Origin: Acidisarcina sp963790505
GTDB taxonomy: Bacteria > Acidobacteriota > Terriglobia > Terriglobales > Acidobacteriaceae
Assembly: GCA_963790505.1 (NCBI GenBank)
Contig: CAWBOT010000005.1
Span: forward strand, 806,001 to 870,000
Reading direction: 5' to 3'
DNA length: 64,000 nucleotides
Made by a program: the position numbers and the translations under genes. Each line of letters starts with the position of its first letter. The stretch's first letter is position 1. Positions 41,889 through 51,023 of this stretch are shown in pieces. The notes under the pieces are model-generated. The model made no database searches. It was not told where the DNA came from and was given only the letters and a program-made list of their open reading frames with translations.

Positions 41889-42953
41889 CTAGGCGGTGAA
41901 GCTCCGGCCAAGACCGCGTGCCGCAAGGCCTTTGCGGTAGGTTATCGAACTGCGGTCCGCTGGAAAATGCGCCTCGGCATGAAGATCGATGGGCAGGTCT
42001 TCAGGATACTGGTTCTCGACGACCTCTTTATCTTCGGCGAAGACCATGCTGTTGAAGTCGAGCGTGGCCTGGAGTGGAGAGTCGCGGTCGAAGTTGCGGC
42101 AGATGGGCGCGAACATTCGCGTCTTGCGCGCAGAGATAGGCGACGCGGTGTTGAGGATATTCAGACGGCCGTCGTTGGGGAAGTAAATGGTGAGCTTGGC
42201 CGTAAAGGGAAACCACACCTGAAAGCGGCGACGCCAGGGGAAGTCCGCCGGCGCGAGATGTTTGGATCCGTGCGCGTAGTTGCTTACTGAGCTGATGTAG
42301 TCGGCGACAAAGCCGTTCGATGTTTTTTCGACGGGATAATCAGGGACCACGGGGTTGTCAGCCTCGCCGAAGCTTTTGGTATGGATGAAGGCGAAATGGG
42401 CGACGTCAAGGAAGCCCTCGACCTGGCGGCCGGCTGAGGCGGCGAGAGTGACGCTGTCGGGCAAAACCTGGACGAATTCCGGGTCGTTCCACTCGGAAAA
42501 ATCGGGAAAATTGTCCTCATCACTCTCGACGAGCCGGACCCAGATCAGGCCGTAAGCTTCGCGCGCGCCATATGTGGTCAGATGGAGGCGCGGCGAGATT
42601 GCGCCTTTGGGATGCGCGGGGATGCAGACACACTGACCGCTCCGGTCATAGCGCAGCCCGTGGTATTTGCAGACGATCTCATCGCCCTCAACATGCCCCA
42701 TGCTGAGCGGAACGCCACGATGCAGGCAGATGTCCCGGGCGGCAAAGATCTTGCCGTCGCTCAGGCGGTAGACGACGACCCGCTCGTCCAGAAGACGCAC
42801 GGCCAGAAGTTGCGTGCCGACCTCATGCGAAAAGGCAACTGGATACCAGTAAGGCGCGAGCGCCCGCCAATCCGACTCGGAGAAGGTGCACTCCCGAGGT
42901 AGCTGGGCGGCGGCGGAGGGAAGAACGGTGAGGGTTGCGGTGGAGTCGGCCAT
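41889..42953 (-). CDS. Rieske [2Fe-2S] non-haem iron oxygenase, possible HpxD-like purine oxygenase
   Basis: 354 residues. The Rieske cluster motif is 'CLHRGVPLSMGHV' with 'CKYHGLRYD' (C-x-H ... C-x2-H, about residues 75-97). The mononuclear iron site is in 'EGFLDVAHFAFIHTKSFG' (Asp and two His, about 185-200). Such terminal oxygenases hydroxylate aromatic or heteroaromatic rings and need a reductase, which is not encoded nearby. Klebsiella HpxD, of this type, takes part in hypoxanthine/xanthine oxidation. Here the gene stands beside a guanine deaminase and a urate operon that lack the step between them. The role is inferred from context. Confidence 0.8.
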   Translation of the reverse strand: MADSTATLTVLPSAAAQLPRECTFSESDWRALAPYWYPVAFSHEVGTQLLAVRLLDERVVVYRLSDGKIFAARDICLHRGVPLSMGHVEGDEIVCKYHGLRYDRSGQCVCIPAHPKGAISPRLHLTTYGAREAYGLIWVRLVESDEDNFPDFSEWNDPEFVQVLPDSVTLAASAGRQVEGFLDVAHFAFIHTKSFGEADNPVVPDYPVEKTSNGFVADYISSVSNYAHGSKHLAPADFPWRRRFQVWFPFTAKLTIYFPNDGRLNILNTASPISARKTRMFAPICRNFDRDSPLQATLDFNSMVFAEDKEVVENQYPEDLPIDLHAEAHFPADRSSITYRKGLAARGLGRSFTA

Positions 42954-42973
42954 AATGGAAAAGTCCTGTAGCG

Positions 42974-43011
42974 CTGGATGACAGCTATTCTGCTGGATGA
43001 AAGCTATTCTG
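42974..43011. promoter_or_regulatory. 19-bp tandem direct repeat upstream of the Rieske gene
   Basis: CTGGATGACAGCTATTCTG (42974-42992) and CTGGATGAAAGCTATTCTG (42993-43011) differ by one base and abut, followed by a weaker partial copy (TAGATGAGAGCATTT). They begin 20 bases before the Rieske gene start, inside its likely promoter and between divergent genes. This is the arrangement expected for an operator; the regulator is not known. Confidence 0.55.
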
Positions 43012-43139
43012 TAGATGAGAGCATTTCACTTCTAGTCTGGGGCGATGCGGTGTTTCTATAATCGCCCCAGTCCGGCATTGGAGCAACAACAATTCCCGCA
43101 AATACTGTCAGCGAAGGCCTTCCACTGAACGACAAGGAG

Positions 43140-43568
43140 ATGCTCGCCGTCGCGATCCACGAGGCCCGCATCGGACTTGCCGAGGGAGGAATCCCGATCG
43201 GTGCAGCGCTCTTCCATGCCGACGGCAGGCTGCTCGGCGCCGGGCATAACCGCCGCGTGCAGCACAACGATCCCTCCGCACACGGAGAGACGGAAGCCTT
43301 CCGGAATGCGGGGCGGCAGCGAACTTATCGAGACACCATTATGGTGACGACGCTTGCGCCCTGCCTGTTCTGTTGCGGGCTCGTTCGCCAGTTCAAGATT
43401 GGCACGCTGATCGTTGGCGAAAGCCGGAACTTCGCAGGCGGACTCGCGGAGCTCCGTTCGTTCGGCGTCAAAATCGTCGACCTTGACGATGCGGAGTGTG
43501 CCGAACTGCTGGCCGGTTATATTCGCGAAAATCCGGCGGTGTGGAATGAAGATATTGGGGAAGATTAG
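43140..43568 (+). CDS. Cytosine deaminase, yeast Fcy1-type
   Basis: 142 residues of the CDA fold: 'HNRRVQHNDPSAHGETEAFRNAG' gives the zinc-ligand His and catalytic Glu, and 'TTLAPCLFCCGLV' the PCxxC ligands. The end 'VGESRNFAGG...VWNEDIGED' matches yeast cytosine deaminase (NFK... and WFEDIGE). Length is close to the yeast enzyme (158). It would convert cytosine to uracil and ammonia. The start is tentative: GGAG touches the ATG, and the frame is open further upstream without a normal start codon. The stop overlaps the convergent permease by 4 bases. Confidence 0.72.
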   Translation: MLAVAIHEARIGLAEGGIPIGAALFHADGRLLGAGHNRRVQHNDPSAHGETEAFRNAGRQRTYRDTIMVTTLAPCLFCCGLVRQFKIGTLIVGESRNFAGGLAELRSFGVKIVDLDDAECAELLAGYIRENPAVWNEDIGED

Positions 43569-44989
43569 GCTTTAAGCCTGGCGGCGGCAACGCGCCGGGA
43601 AGCTGCGAACCAGACCAATCCGGCAATCAAATAGGCGAGATACAGGTAAGGCAGCCAGTTGTACGGAGCGGCGGGAACGGGATAGAGCGTCCCGACCAGC
43701 ACGAGCACCATAGCTGCCGTGGCAGCGATCGAGAGCAACAGGAGCGGCGCGGTCAGCGCCTGCTTGAGCTTCAGGTAGAAGGGCAGCGCGAAGGTCACCT
43801 GTCCGTACACGGTGATAAAGCCATAAGTTGCCAGCGATCCCATCCAGGCATAAATATCGGAGCCGCTCACGCCGCGCAAGGTGAGGGCGGCGGTCGGCAC
43901 CAGCATAAGCAGGCCGATGACCAGCACCGCTCCCCCCGGGGTCGCGTTCCGGACATGGGTGTGGCTGAGCTGCTTGTGGGCGAGTCCGTGGTGGGCCATG
44001 ATCATCAGCACCCGCGCTGCGGCGGTGATACACGCCAGGATGCAGGCAAACATGCTCACCAGCGCACCTACATCGATCAGCGGGCCGAGGAACTTGACGC
44101 CGACCTGGGTTGCCAGATAGCGCAGCGGCGCGGGGCTGTCGCCAAAGCTCTGCGGCGCGCCGTGAAAGCCCATTACCTCGGTATAGGTGCACATGAGCAG
44201 AAAGACGCCGGTCAGTATGGCGCTCTGAATCACTGCACGGGGGATCGTCCGCAGCGGCTCTCTCGCTTCAGTACCAAGACTTGTCGCGCTCTCGAAACCG
44301 ACAAAGCTGAAGAGCGCCAGCACCACGCCGAGACGCACACTGGCCGGCGTGACGCCTTTGAGCTTCCACTGCTCCGGATCGAGATGGAAGCCATGCTGCC
44401 AGAAGATGAGCGCAACCACGATGAGGATCATGGAGACGGAGATGGCCTCAATCCACAGCATGAACTGGGCGGAGACCTTCACATCGCGATAAGCGATCGC
44501 GGTCGCACCGAGAATCGCGATGGCAGCGAGCAGCGTCGGCGAGGCATGATGGCCGGTGTTGGCGACCAGCAGGACGTTGGAGTAGTTGATGAAGCCGCCG
44601 GCCACCGATCCGCCAGTGACGATGTAGGCCAGCAGCAGTGCCCAGGCTGAGACAAGCCCCCACCATGTCGATCGAGGTTCGCTGGTTTTACCGCGAAAGG
44701 CTGAAGCTGCATAGGAATAGAGCGAACCCGGCGACGAGGAATAACTCGCGAAGCGGCTGATGCACAGCCCCACCAACAGCACGCCGCAGATCGCGAAGAC
44801 ATAGGAGAGCCAGGTTCCGTTGCCGGCCAGGGCGAAGACCAGCGGGATGGTCATGGTCGGCGAAGTGGTTGGCGCCATGGTTGAGATCGACTGCGCCAGC
44901 GTTTCGAGGGGCGAGAGGCTATGCTGCTTTAGACCGTAGGAGGGCGCGGAATCAATCGGCGCCGCATCGACAGATAGAGATTGACCCAT
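43565..44989 (-). CDS. APC superfamily permease
   Basis: 474 residues, twelve predicted helices. The APC core is visible: 'LSPLETLAQSISTMAPTTSPTMTIPLVFALAGNG' in the first helix region, 'VLALFSFVGFESATSLGTEAREPLRTIPRAV' and 'YIVTGGSVAGGFINYS'. It is in the amino acid permease group. Its place between cytosine deaminase and guanine deaminase, ahead of the urate operon, suggests uptake of a nitrogen compound from that pathway, but the family rarely carries nucleobases. The substrate is open. Confidence 0.85.
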   Translation of the reverse strand: MGQSLSVDAAPIDSAPSYGLKQHSLSPLETLAQSISTMAPTTSPTMTIPLVFALAGNGTWLSYVFAICGVLLVGLCISRFASYSSSPGSLYSYAASAFRGKTSEPRSTWWGLVSAWALLLAYIVTGGSVAGGFINYSNVLLVANTGHHASPTLLAAIAILGATAIAYRDVKVSAQFMLWIEAISVSMILIVVALIFWQHGFHLDPEQWKLKGVTPASVRLGVVLALFSFVGFESATSLGTEAREPLRTIPRAVIQSAILTGVFLLMCTYTEVMGFHGAPQSFGDSPAPLRYLATQVGVKFLGPLIDVGALVSMFACILACITAAARVLMIMAHHGLAHKQLSHTHVRNATPGGAVLVIGLLMLVPTAALTLRGVSGSDIYAWMGSLATYGFITVYGQVTFALPFYLKLKQALTAPLLLLSIAATAAMVLVLVGTLYPVPAAPYNWLPYLYLAYLIAGLVWFAASRRVAAARLKA

Positions 44990-45033
44990 CCGAGTTTTCG
45001 ATCTCCTCCCGGCGCCGCTAATTACGTTTGAGG

Positions 45034-45507
45034 CTAATACTTGACCTGAACCTGACTTACAACCCAGGCGTCGAAGTGATCTTTTGCCCGAGGCAATTCC
45101 AACCGGCTCATCTTCAGGGTTCGCTGCTCGGGATGGAAGCCGACTTCGTCATAAATAAAGGCATCGTCGAATCCGGCATCGGCGGCATGGGCGCGGGTGT
45201 TAGCGTAATAGACGGCTGCGGGCCGCGCCCAGTACATGGCGCCGAGGCACATGGGGCAGGGTTCGCAACTGGTGTAGATCTCGCAGCCATCGAGCTGAAA
45301 ACTGCCCAACGCCTGGCAGGCTTTGCGAATGGCCATGACCTCGGCGTGGGCGGTGGGGTCGTTGTTCGCTGTGACAGAGTTGGTGGCGGTCGCGAGGACT
45401 ACGCCATCCTTGACGACCACAGCGCCGAAAGGGCCGCCCGCGCCAGACTCGACGTTCTGCATCGCAAGGTCGACTGCCAATTCCATGAACGAGTAGTCTG
45501 GAGCCAT
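45034..45507 (-). CDS. guaD: Guanine deaminase (CDA-fold)
   Basis: 157 residues from the internal ATG 45507, which matches the 156-residue Bacillus enzyme; 36 more codons are open upstream. Motifs: 'GAGGPFGAVVVKDGVVLA', zinc and proton-shuttle residues in 'DPTAHAEVMAIRKAC', 'YTSCEPCPMCLGAMYWARP' and the C-terminal 'DAWVVSQVQVKY' end, which closes the active site in the domain-swapped GuaD dimer. It makes xanthine from guanine. It is divergent from allB across 83 bases, so guanine and urate breakdown share a control region. Confidence 0.88.
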   Translation of the reverse strand: MAPDYSFMELAVDLAMQNVESGAGGPFGAVVVKDGVVLATATNSVTANNDPTAHAEVMAIRKACQALGSFQLDGCEIYTSCEPCPMCLGAMYWARPAAVYYANTRAHAADAGFDDAFIYDEVGFHPEQRTLKMSRLELPRAKDHFDAWVVSQVQVKY

Positions 45508-45590
45508 CCGAAAAATTGCCTTTCCGTGCGATGGTGAGTTGACTTCAACGGGGCAACAAGGTCTTCTGTCTTCAGAGTAAGGAATTGCGC
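45508..45590. promoter_or_regulatory. Divergent guaD/allB control region
   Basis: 83 bases. A TTGACT at 45539-45544 could be a -35 for the plus strand, but no good -10 stands 17 bases on. AAGGA before ATG 45591 is the allB ribosome site. No perfect dyad was seen. A promoter is implied because a seven- to eight-gene operon starts here. Confidence 0.35.
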
Positions 45591-46940
45591 ATGGTTCGCC
45601 AAGCTTTTCTTTCAACCCGAGTGGTTCTGCCCGAGGGGGTCGGCCCGGCGACGGTGGTGGTCGCTGACGGACGCATCGAGCAGGTGACCCACGGGCGCGC
45701 CGTTCCTGAAGACTGCGAAGTGCTCGACTTCGGCAGCGACTGCATTCTGCCCGGCCTAGTAGATACGCATGTCCATATCAACGAGCCGGGGCGTACCGAG
45801 TGGGAGGGGTTCTTCACGGCGACGCGAGCGGCAGCCGCTGGTGGCTATACGACTCTCGTCGATATGCCGCTGAACTGCCTGCCAGAGACGACGACCGTGG
45901 CGGCGCTCGATCAGAAACGTGTGGCGGCCGAAGGGAATTGCTGGGTCGACTGGGCCGCCTGGGGCGGAGTGGTCAGCGACAATCAGGCGCATATCGGTCC
46001 ACTTGCCGCTGCCGGAGTGCCGGGCTTCAAGTGCTTTCTGATTTATCCGGGAATCGAGGGCTTCACCATGGTGGAGGAGGCCGAGTTGCGCGAGGCGATG
46101 CCGCAGGTCGCGGAGAGTGGGCTTCCGCTGCTGGTTCATGCCGAGTTGTCGGCTCCGCTGGAGCGAGCGACCGCGACTCTGGCGGATGCGGACTGGACCC
46201 AATACTCGACCTACCTCGCATCGCGCCCCGACGAAGCGGAGATCAGCGCCATCGAACTGATGATTAGACTCTGCCGGGAGTTCGAGTGCCCAATCCACAT
46301 CGTTCATCTCTCCTCGGCAAAGGCGCTGGCGATGCTGGGCAACGCGCGCAGCGAAGGATTGCCGATTACGGTGGAGACTTGTCCTCACTATTTGCACTTC
46401 GCGTCGGAGCGTATTCCGGACGGGGCGACGCTCTTCAAATGCGCTCCGCCTATCCGCGACAGGATGAATCGGGACTGCCTCTGGGAGGGCCTGCTGACCG
46501 GAGTTATCGACCTCGTCGCGAGCGACCACTCGCCCTGCCCGCCGGAGATGAAACAGCTTGACTCGGGCAATTTCCAGCAGGCCTGGGGAGGCATCGCCGG
46601 CCTCTCGGTCACGTTGCCGGTCATGTGGACCGGGCTTCGCGAGCGAGGGCTGGGTCTAACCTATCTGGCGCGATGGATGGCCGAGGCCCCAGCCAAACTG
46701 GCCGGTGTTGCCAGCCGCAAGGGGCGCATCGCCGTCGGCCGGGACGCGGACTTTGCGGTCTTCGCTCCAGAGGCCTTTTTCACATTGACCGCCGATCGGC
46801 TGCATTATCGCCATCCCGTTTCGCCTTATCTCGGCGAGCGGCTCTGGGGCGTGGTGAAGCATACCTTCCTGCGCGGAGACAGGGTCTTCTCCGACGGCGC
46901 GTTCGGCTTGCAACCCCTGGGGAGGGAATTGCGCCTATGA
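45591..46940 (+). CDS. allB: Allantoinase
   Basis: 449 residues from ATG 45591 (AAGGA upstream); a TTG two codons earlier is less likely. It is an amidohydrolase with the dihydroorotase/allantoinase pattern: 'ILPGLVDTHVHINEPGRTEWEGF', the carbamylated Lys in 'VPGFKCFLIYPG', 'LLVHAELSAP', 'IHIVHLSSAKAL', 'TVETCPHYL' and 'VIDLVASDHSPCPPEMK'. It opens allantoin to allantoate. It is the first gene of the urate operon; its stop overlaps allC (ATGA). Confidence 0.93.
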   Translation: MVRQAFLSTRVVLPEGVGPATVVVADGRIEQVTHGRAVPEDCEVLDFGSDCILPGLVDTHVHINEPGRTEWEGFFTATRAAAAGGYTTLVDMPLNCLPETTTVAALDQKRVAAEGNCWVDWAAWGGVVSDNQAHIGPLAAAGVPGFKCFLIYPGIEGFTMVEEAELREAMPQVAESGLPLLVHAELSAPLERATATLADADWTQYSTYLASRPDEAEISAIELMIRLCREFECPIHIVHLSSAKALAMLGNARSEGLPITVETCPHYLHFASERIPDGATLFKCAPPIRDRMNRDCLWEGLLTGVIDLVASDHSPCPPEMKQLDSGNFQQAWGGIAGLSVTLPVMWTGLRERGLGLTYLARWMAEAPAKLAGVASRKGRIAVGRDADFAVFAPEAFFTLTADRLHYRHPVSPYLGERLWGVVKHTFLRGDRVFSDGAFGLQPLGRELRL

Positions 46941-48169
46941 CGTCTGAGGCGCAAAGGGTCATCGACGCCTGCCGTACGATTGCCGGATTCAGCGAGAGTC
47001 CCGATTCGCTCGTGCGGACGTATCTTTCGCCGGCGGTGCGAGAGGTACATGCATTCCTTCGCGGCTGGATGGACCGGCTCGGCATGGAGGCAACCATCGA
47101 CGCGGTGGGGAACCTGCGTGGACTTTATCGCTCGAAGAGGCCGGACGCGCCACGCCTGCTGCTCGGTTCGCACATCGATACGGTGCCTGGATCAGGGGCT
47201 TTCGATGGTGTCCTTGGGGTGGTGGTCGCGCTGTCGTTGATCGAGGCGCTCGAAGGCCAGCGGCCCCATTTCGACCTAGAAGTCATCGCCTTCTCTGAAG
47301 AGGAGGGGGTGCGCTTTGCAACGCCATTCATCGGCAGCCGTGCACTCATCGGTGAGATCGACGATGCCCTATTGCAGAGGGTTGATGCGCGGGGGATCAC
47401 TCTTGAGAAGGCAATCGAGGACTTTGGCCTTTCTCCGGCGGAGATCCCTGAAGCGGAACTGCACGAAGACTCGTTTGCCTATGTTGAATTCCACATCGAA
47501 CAGGGACCGGTACTCGAAGACCTGAAGGTGGGCCTGGGGATCGTGGAAGCCATTGTCGGACAAAGCCGGTATCTGCTGACCTTTCGCGGCAAGTCGAACC
47601 ACGCGGGGACGGCGCCGATGCATCTTCGGCTCGACGCACTTGCAGGCGCCGCGGAGTGGATCAGCGCGGTGGAGCGCGCTGCGCTGGCCATACCCGGGTT
47701 GGTCGCGACGGTCGGCCGCATCGAAGCTTTTCCCGGCGCGGCGAATGTCATTCCGGGGGAGGCACGGCTGAGCTTTGACATTCGCCACGCGGTCGACTCG
47801 ACTAAACTCGCCGCAACTGCGCAGTTATTGGAGGAGGCCGGCCACATCGCCCTGGCGCGGGGTCTCGGCTTCCGCGCGGTGCAGCAGTTCGATGAACCCG
47901 CGACCCTGATGGACGACGCATTGGCGAAGGCCCTCGAGGCTGCGTGCGTCGCCGCCGGCGTGCGGCCCCAGCGCATGGTCAGCGGAGCCGGGCACGATGC
48001 GATGGTGGTCGCGAAGCGGATCCCAGCAGGTATGTTGTTTCTTCGCAGTCCGGGCGGCATCAGTCACCATCCCGACGAGTCAGTGCTGGCGGAAGATGTA
48101 CAGGCTGCGCTCGACGCTGGCTTATACTTTCTCAAACATCTGGACGCCACGGCCTTCCGCAGAGACTGA
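46937..48169 (+). CDS. allC: Allantoate amidohydrolase (M20 family)
   Basis: 410 residues from ATG 46937, which overlaps the allB stop; the open frame reaches back to 46625 inside allB. It has the two-metal hydrolase pattern 'LLLGSHIDTVPGSGAFDGVLGV', 'VIAFSEEEGVRFATPFIGSRALIGE', 'YVEFHIEQGPVLED', 'FRGKSNHAGTAPM' and 'SGAGHDAMVV'. The block around GSHIDTV...FSEEEGVRF matches plant-type allantoate amidohydrolase rather than hydantoinase. It splits allantoate to S-ureidoglycine, ammonia and CO2. AllE, which uses that unstable product, follows 33 bases later. Confidence 0.9.
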   Translation: MTSEAQRVIDACRTIAGFSESPDSLVRTYLSPAVREVHAFLRGWMDRLGMEATIDAVGNLRGLYRSKRPDAPRLLLGSHIDTVPGSGAFDGVLGVVVALSLIEALEGQRPHFDLEVIAFSEEEGVRFATPFIGSRALIGEIDDALLQRVDARGITLEKAIEDFGLSPAEIPEAELHEDSFAYVEFHIEQGPVLEDLKVGLGIVEAIVGQSRYLLTFRGKSNHAGTAPMHLRLDALAGAAEWISAVERAALAIPGLVATVGRIEAFPGAANVIPGEARLSFDIRHAVDSTKLAATAQLLEEAGHIALARGLGFRAVQQFDEPATLMDDALAKALEAACVAAGVRPQRMVSGAGHDAMVVAKRIPAGMLFLRSPGGISHHPDESVLAEDVQAALDAGLYFLKHLDATAFRRD

Positions 48170-48202
48170 GCGCGCCGGGCTTATCGTGACGAAAGGACAT
48201 TC

Positions 48203-48937
48203 GTGCAGGAACTCGGGTCTACACGCAGCGTGTCAAAAAATACTCATCTGTTGCAGACGCCGGACACCTTCGTGCGCATCCGTCTGCCGGGGATGAACCG
48301 GGCGATGGCGATCGTCCACGCCTCGCCGGCGGTCGGCGCGCGGTTTTCTCAATATACGGCGGAGTTGGAGAGTGGCGGCACGCTGGGGCCGACCTCGGCG
48401 CAGCGGTTTGTTTACGTGCTAAATGGATGCGCGACGGTGACAATCCCGGGCGGGGAACACACGCTGGAGCAGGGTGGCTTTGCTTATCTGCCTGAAGGCA
48501 GCGCTCACGGCGTTACCGCTCAATCGGAGTCGCGCGTCGAGGTGATCGAGAAGCCTTATCTGCACGCTGGAGGGCAGCCACCTCCAGCAGCGGTCACCGG
48601 CAACGAGGCGGACATTCAGTCGCAGCCGTTGATGGGCGATGCGGCGTTGCAGGTGCGCTCGCTGTTGCCCGATTCCATCGATTTCGATTTTGCCGTCAAT
48701 ACAATGGAGTACCAACCCGGCGCTGCACTGGGGATGGTCGAGATGCATGTGATGGAGCACGGCCTGCTGATGCTGAAGGGTGGCGGCATTTATCGTCTCG
48801 CAGACGATTGGTATCCGGTCGCGAGCGGAGACTTTATCTGGATGGCGCCATATTGCCCGCAATGGTTTGGGGCGTTGGGCAAGGAGCCGGCAAAGTACCT
48901 CATCTACAAGGACTGGAACCGCAGTCCGCTCGATTAG
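48203..48937 (+). CDS. allE: (S)-ureidoglycine aminohydrolase
   Basis: 244 residues from GTG 48203, a double cupin. The N-terminal cupin has 'RFVYVLNGCATVTIPGGEHTLEQGGFAYLPEGSAHGV'-type blocks. The C-terminal cupin has 'GMVEMHVMEHGLLMLKGGGIYRL' with Glu and His metal ligands, then 'WYPVASGDFIWMAPYCPQWFGALGKEPAKYLIYKDWNR'. This is the UGlyAH pattern (Mn-dependent). It removes ammonia from S-ureidoglycine to give S-ureidoglycolate. The next gene takes that product, and the spacing is only 3 bases. Confidence 0.92.
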   Translation: MQELGSTRSVSKNTHLLQTPDTFVRIRLPGMNRAMAIVHASPAVGARFSQYTAELESGGTLGPTSAQRFVYVLNGCATVTIPGGEHTLEQGGFAYLPEGSAHGVTAQSESRVEVIEKPYLHAGGQPPPAAVTGNEADIQSQPLMGDAALQVRSLLPDSIDFDFAVNTMEYQPGAALGMVEMHVMEHGLLMLKGGGIYRLADDWYPVASGDFIWMAPYCPQWFGALGKEPAKYLIYKDWNRSPLD

Positions 48938-48940
48938 CCC

Positions 48941-50197
48941 ATGAACCTGTATATCGATCAAGAGCAGTTACAAATCGAATTTGAGAGGCTTGCAGGCTAT
49001 TCCTCTGAACCGCCGCCGGTGGTGACGAGGGTCGTTTACTCCGCTGCCGATCGCGGCGCGCGCGCCTATCTTGGCGGCCTGTTCGAGAAGTCAGGACTGC
49101 AGGTGCGGGAAGATGCGATAGGAAATACGTTTGCACGATGGTTGGGGAGCGAGCCGGAATTGGCGGCGATTGGCACGGGATCGCACGTCGACGCGATACC
49201 TAATGCAGGAAAATACGATGGAACGGTCGGAGTGCTGGGGGGCCTGGAGGCAATTCGCGCACTGCAGCGTGCGGGCTTTCAGCCAAGGCGGTCGATTGAG
49301 CTGCTTCTCTTTACCGCAGAGGAACCGACCCGCTTTGGCATTGGCTGCTCGGGGAGCCGGATGCTTTCTGGCGCGCTCTCGGTTGAAGCAGCGAGCAAGC
49401 TGCGCGACTCCGAGGGAAAGTCGCTTGACGAGCTACGGAGCGCCGCAGGGTTCACCGGGCCTCTCGACGATGTCGCTTTAGCGCGCGGCTTTTATCGCCG
49501 CTTTGTCGAGCTTCACATTGAGCAGGGGCCGTTGCTCGAGCGGGAGGGCCTGTCGATCGGCATCGTCGAGAGCATCGCCGCGCCGGCAGCCCTGAACATC
49601 TCGATAGAGGGCGAAGGCGGTCACGCGGGGACGGTGCTGATGTCTGATCGCAAAGACGCCTTCAGCGCGGCGGCTGAAGTCACCCTCGCGATTGAATCAC
49701 TGACGCGGCAGATCGGTGGGTCCGACACGGTTGCGACGATCGGGAGGTGCGATGTGTTTCCGGGGGCGGTCAACAGCATTCCGAGCAGGGTAAGACTGAC
49801 TCTCGATCTGCGCGATACCAATGGCCCTCGCCGTGATGCTGTGCTTGGGGGGGTGCTTCGCGTCTGTGGCGAGACAGCGGATCGGCGAGGAGTGAAGATC
49901 GACGTCGAGCAACTCAACGCGGATGCTCCGGCGCAGTGCGATCCGCAGATCGTGAAAGCGATCGCCCAATCCTGCCGCGACAGGGGCGTCTCATTTCGGA
50001 CCATGGTGAGCCGTGCTTACCACGACTCGCTCTTCATGTCGCGAATTGGACCTGCAGGGATGATCTTTATCCCTTGCAGGAATGGGTACAGCCATCGGCC
50101 CGATGAGTATTCGACGCCGGAGCAGATCGCGACCGGTGTATTGATCCTCGCGGAGACGCTGGCGAAGCTTGCGAGCGAGACCGAGGAGATGACGTGA
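48941..50197 (+). CDS. Ureidoglycolate amidohydrolase (M20 family)
   Basis: 418 residues. Blocks 'VREDAIGNTFARWLGSEPEL', 'IGTGSHVDAIPNAGKYDGTVGVLGGLEAI', 'LLLFTAEEPTRFGIGCSGSRML' and 'HIEQGPLLEREG' match the plant ureidoglycolate amidohydrolase (UAH), notably EEPTRFGI, which separates it from AllC. It releases glyoxylate, CO2 and two ammonia from ureidoglycolate, in place of the urea-forming lyase. It shares its last bases with uraD (GTGA overlap 50194-50197). Confidence 0.9.
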   Translation: MNLYIDQEQLQIEFERLAGYSSEPPPVVTRVVYSAADRGARAYLGGLFEKSGLQVREDAIGNTFARWLGSEPELAAIGTGSHVDAIPNAGKYDGTVGVLGGLEAIRALQRAGFQPRRSIELLLFTAEEPTRFGIGCSGSRMLSGALSVEAASKLRDSEGKSLDELRSAAGFTGPLDDVALARGFYRRFVELHIEQGPLLEREGLSIGIVESIAAPAALNISIEGEGGHAGTVLMSDRKDAFSAAAEVTLAIESLTRQIGGSDTVATIGRCDVFPGAVNSIPSRVRLTLDLRDTNGPRRDAVLGGVLRVCGETADRRGVKIDVEQLNADAPAQCDPQIVKAIAQSCRDRGVSFRTMVSRAYHDSLFMSRIGPAGMIFIPCRNGYSHRPDEYSTPEQIATGVLILAETLAKLASETEEMT

Positions 50198-50697
50198 GCG
50201 CTCTCGACGACTGGAACCGATCGCCGAAAGCCGATGCGTTGACGGCGGTGCTTGCCTGCTGCGGTTCGCGAGCATTTGCCTATGCTGTGGTTGCGGCGAG
50301 GCCCTATGCCGATGTTGATGAATTGTTGGAGAGAGCGGACAACATCTGGTGGTCTCTGGGCGAGAGCGACTGGTTAGAAGCCTTTGCCTGCCATCCGCGC
50401 ATCGGCGAATCTCATGCCAACGGCCCGCGCCAGTTTGCCGCATGGTCAGCGGAGGAGCAGTCGAAGGCGCGTTCAGCAGCGGTCGCAGTTCTCGATTCGA
50501 TTGCCGACAAAAATCGCGAGTATGAAACGCGTCACGGCTTCATTTATATCGTCTGCGCCAGCGGGAGGTCGGCTGACGAGCTGCTGGGAATCCTGGACCG
50601 GCGGATCGGCAATACGACTGAGATCGAGATCCGCGAAGCTGCCGAGCAGCAACGACAGATCACCAATATCCGAATAAGAAAGTGGTTGACGCAATGA
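50194..50697 (+). CDS. uraD: OHCU decarboxylase
   Basis: 167 residues from GTG 50194, overlapping the previous stop. The family residues are clear: 'CCGSRAFAYAVVAARPYADVDEL', 'WLEAFACHPRIGESH' with the catalytic His, 'WSAEEQSKA', 'NREYETRHGFIYIVCASGRSADELL' and 'EIREAAEQQRQITNIRIRKWL'. It decarboxylates 2-oxo-4-hydroxy-4-carboxy-5-ureidoimidazoline to S-allantoin. The stop overlaps uraH (ATGA). Confidence 0.93.
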   Translation: MSALDDWNRSPKADALTAVLACCGSRAFAYAVVAARPYADVDELLERADNIWWSLGESDWLEAFACHPRIGESHANGPRQFAAWSAEEQSKARSAAVAVLDSIADKNREYETRHGFIYIVCASGRSADELLGILDRRIGNTTEIEIREAAEQQRQITNIRIRKWLTQ

Positions 50698-51020
50698 GCG
50701 GAATCTCAACGCACGTTCTAGACCTAGCCTTGGGCAAGCCAGCTTTCAATGTTCCCGTCAAGCTGGAGCGTTTTGAAAATGGAGCATGGACGGAGGTTGC
50801 TTCGCGGATGACCACGGTCGATGGCCGCGCTGACGAGTTGCTGCCGCCTAACGCGGTGAGTCCGGGAAACTATCGCATGACTTTCAACACCTCAGCCTAT
50901 CGAGACGGAAGCTTTTATCCTGAAGTGATCGTTTCGTTCCCGGTCGACGCCGGAAGCGTCAACTACCACTTACCGCTGCTCTTGAGCCCGCACGGCTACA
51001 CCACCTATCGAGGATCATGA
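50694..51020 (+). CDS. uraH: 5-hydroxyisourate hydrolase (transthyretin-like)
   Basis: 108 residues from ATG 50694; a TTG four codons earlier lies inside uraD. The start 'ISTHVLDLALGKPAFNVPVKLE', 'TTVDGRADELL' and 'VNYHLPLLLSPHGYTTYRGS' give the three catalytic His/Arg positions and the invariant C-terminal YRGS. It opens 5-hydroxyisourate, the product of urate oxidase, to OHCU. There is no signal peptide, so it works in the cytoplasm beside UraD and urate oxidase (3-base gap). Confidence 0.95.
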   Translation: MSGISTHVLDLALGKPAFNVPVKLERFENGAWTEVASRMTTVDGRADELLPPNAVSPGNYRMTFNTSAYRDGSFYPEVIVSFPVDAGSVNYHLPLLLSPHGYTTYRGS

Positions 51021-51023
51021 CCA

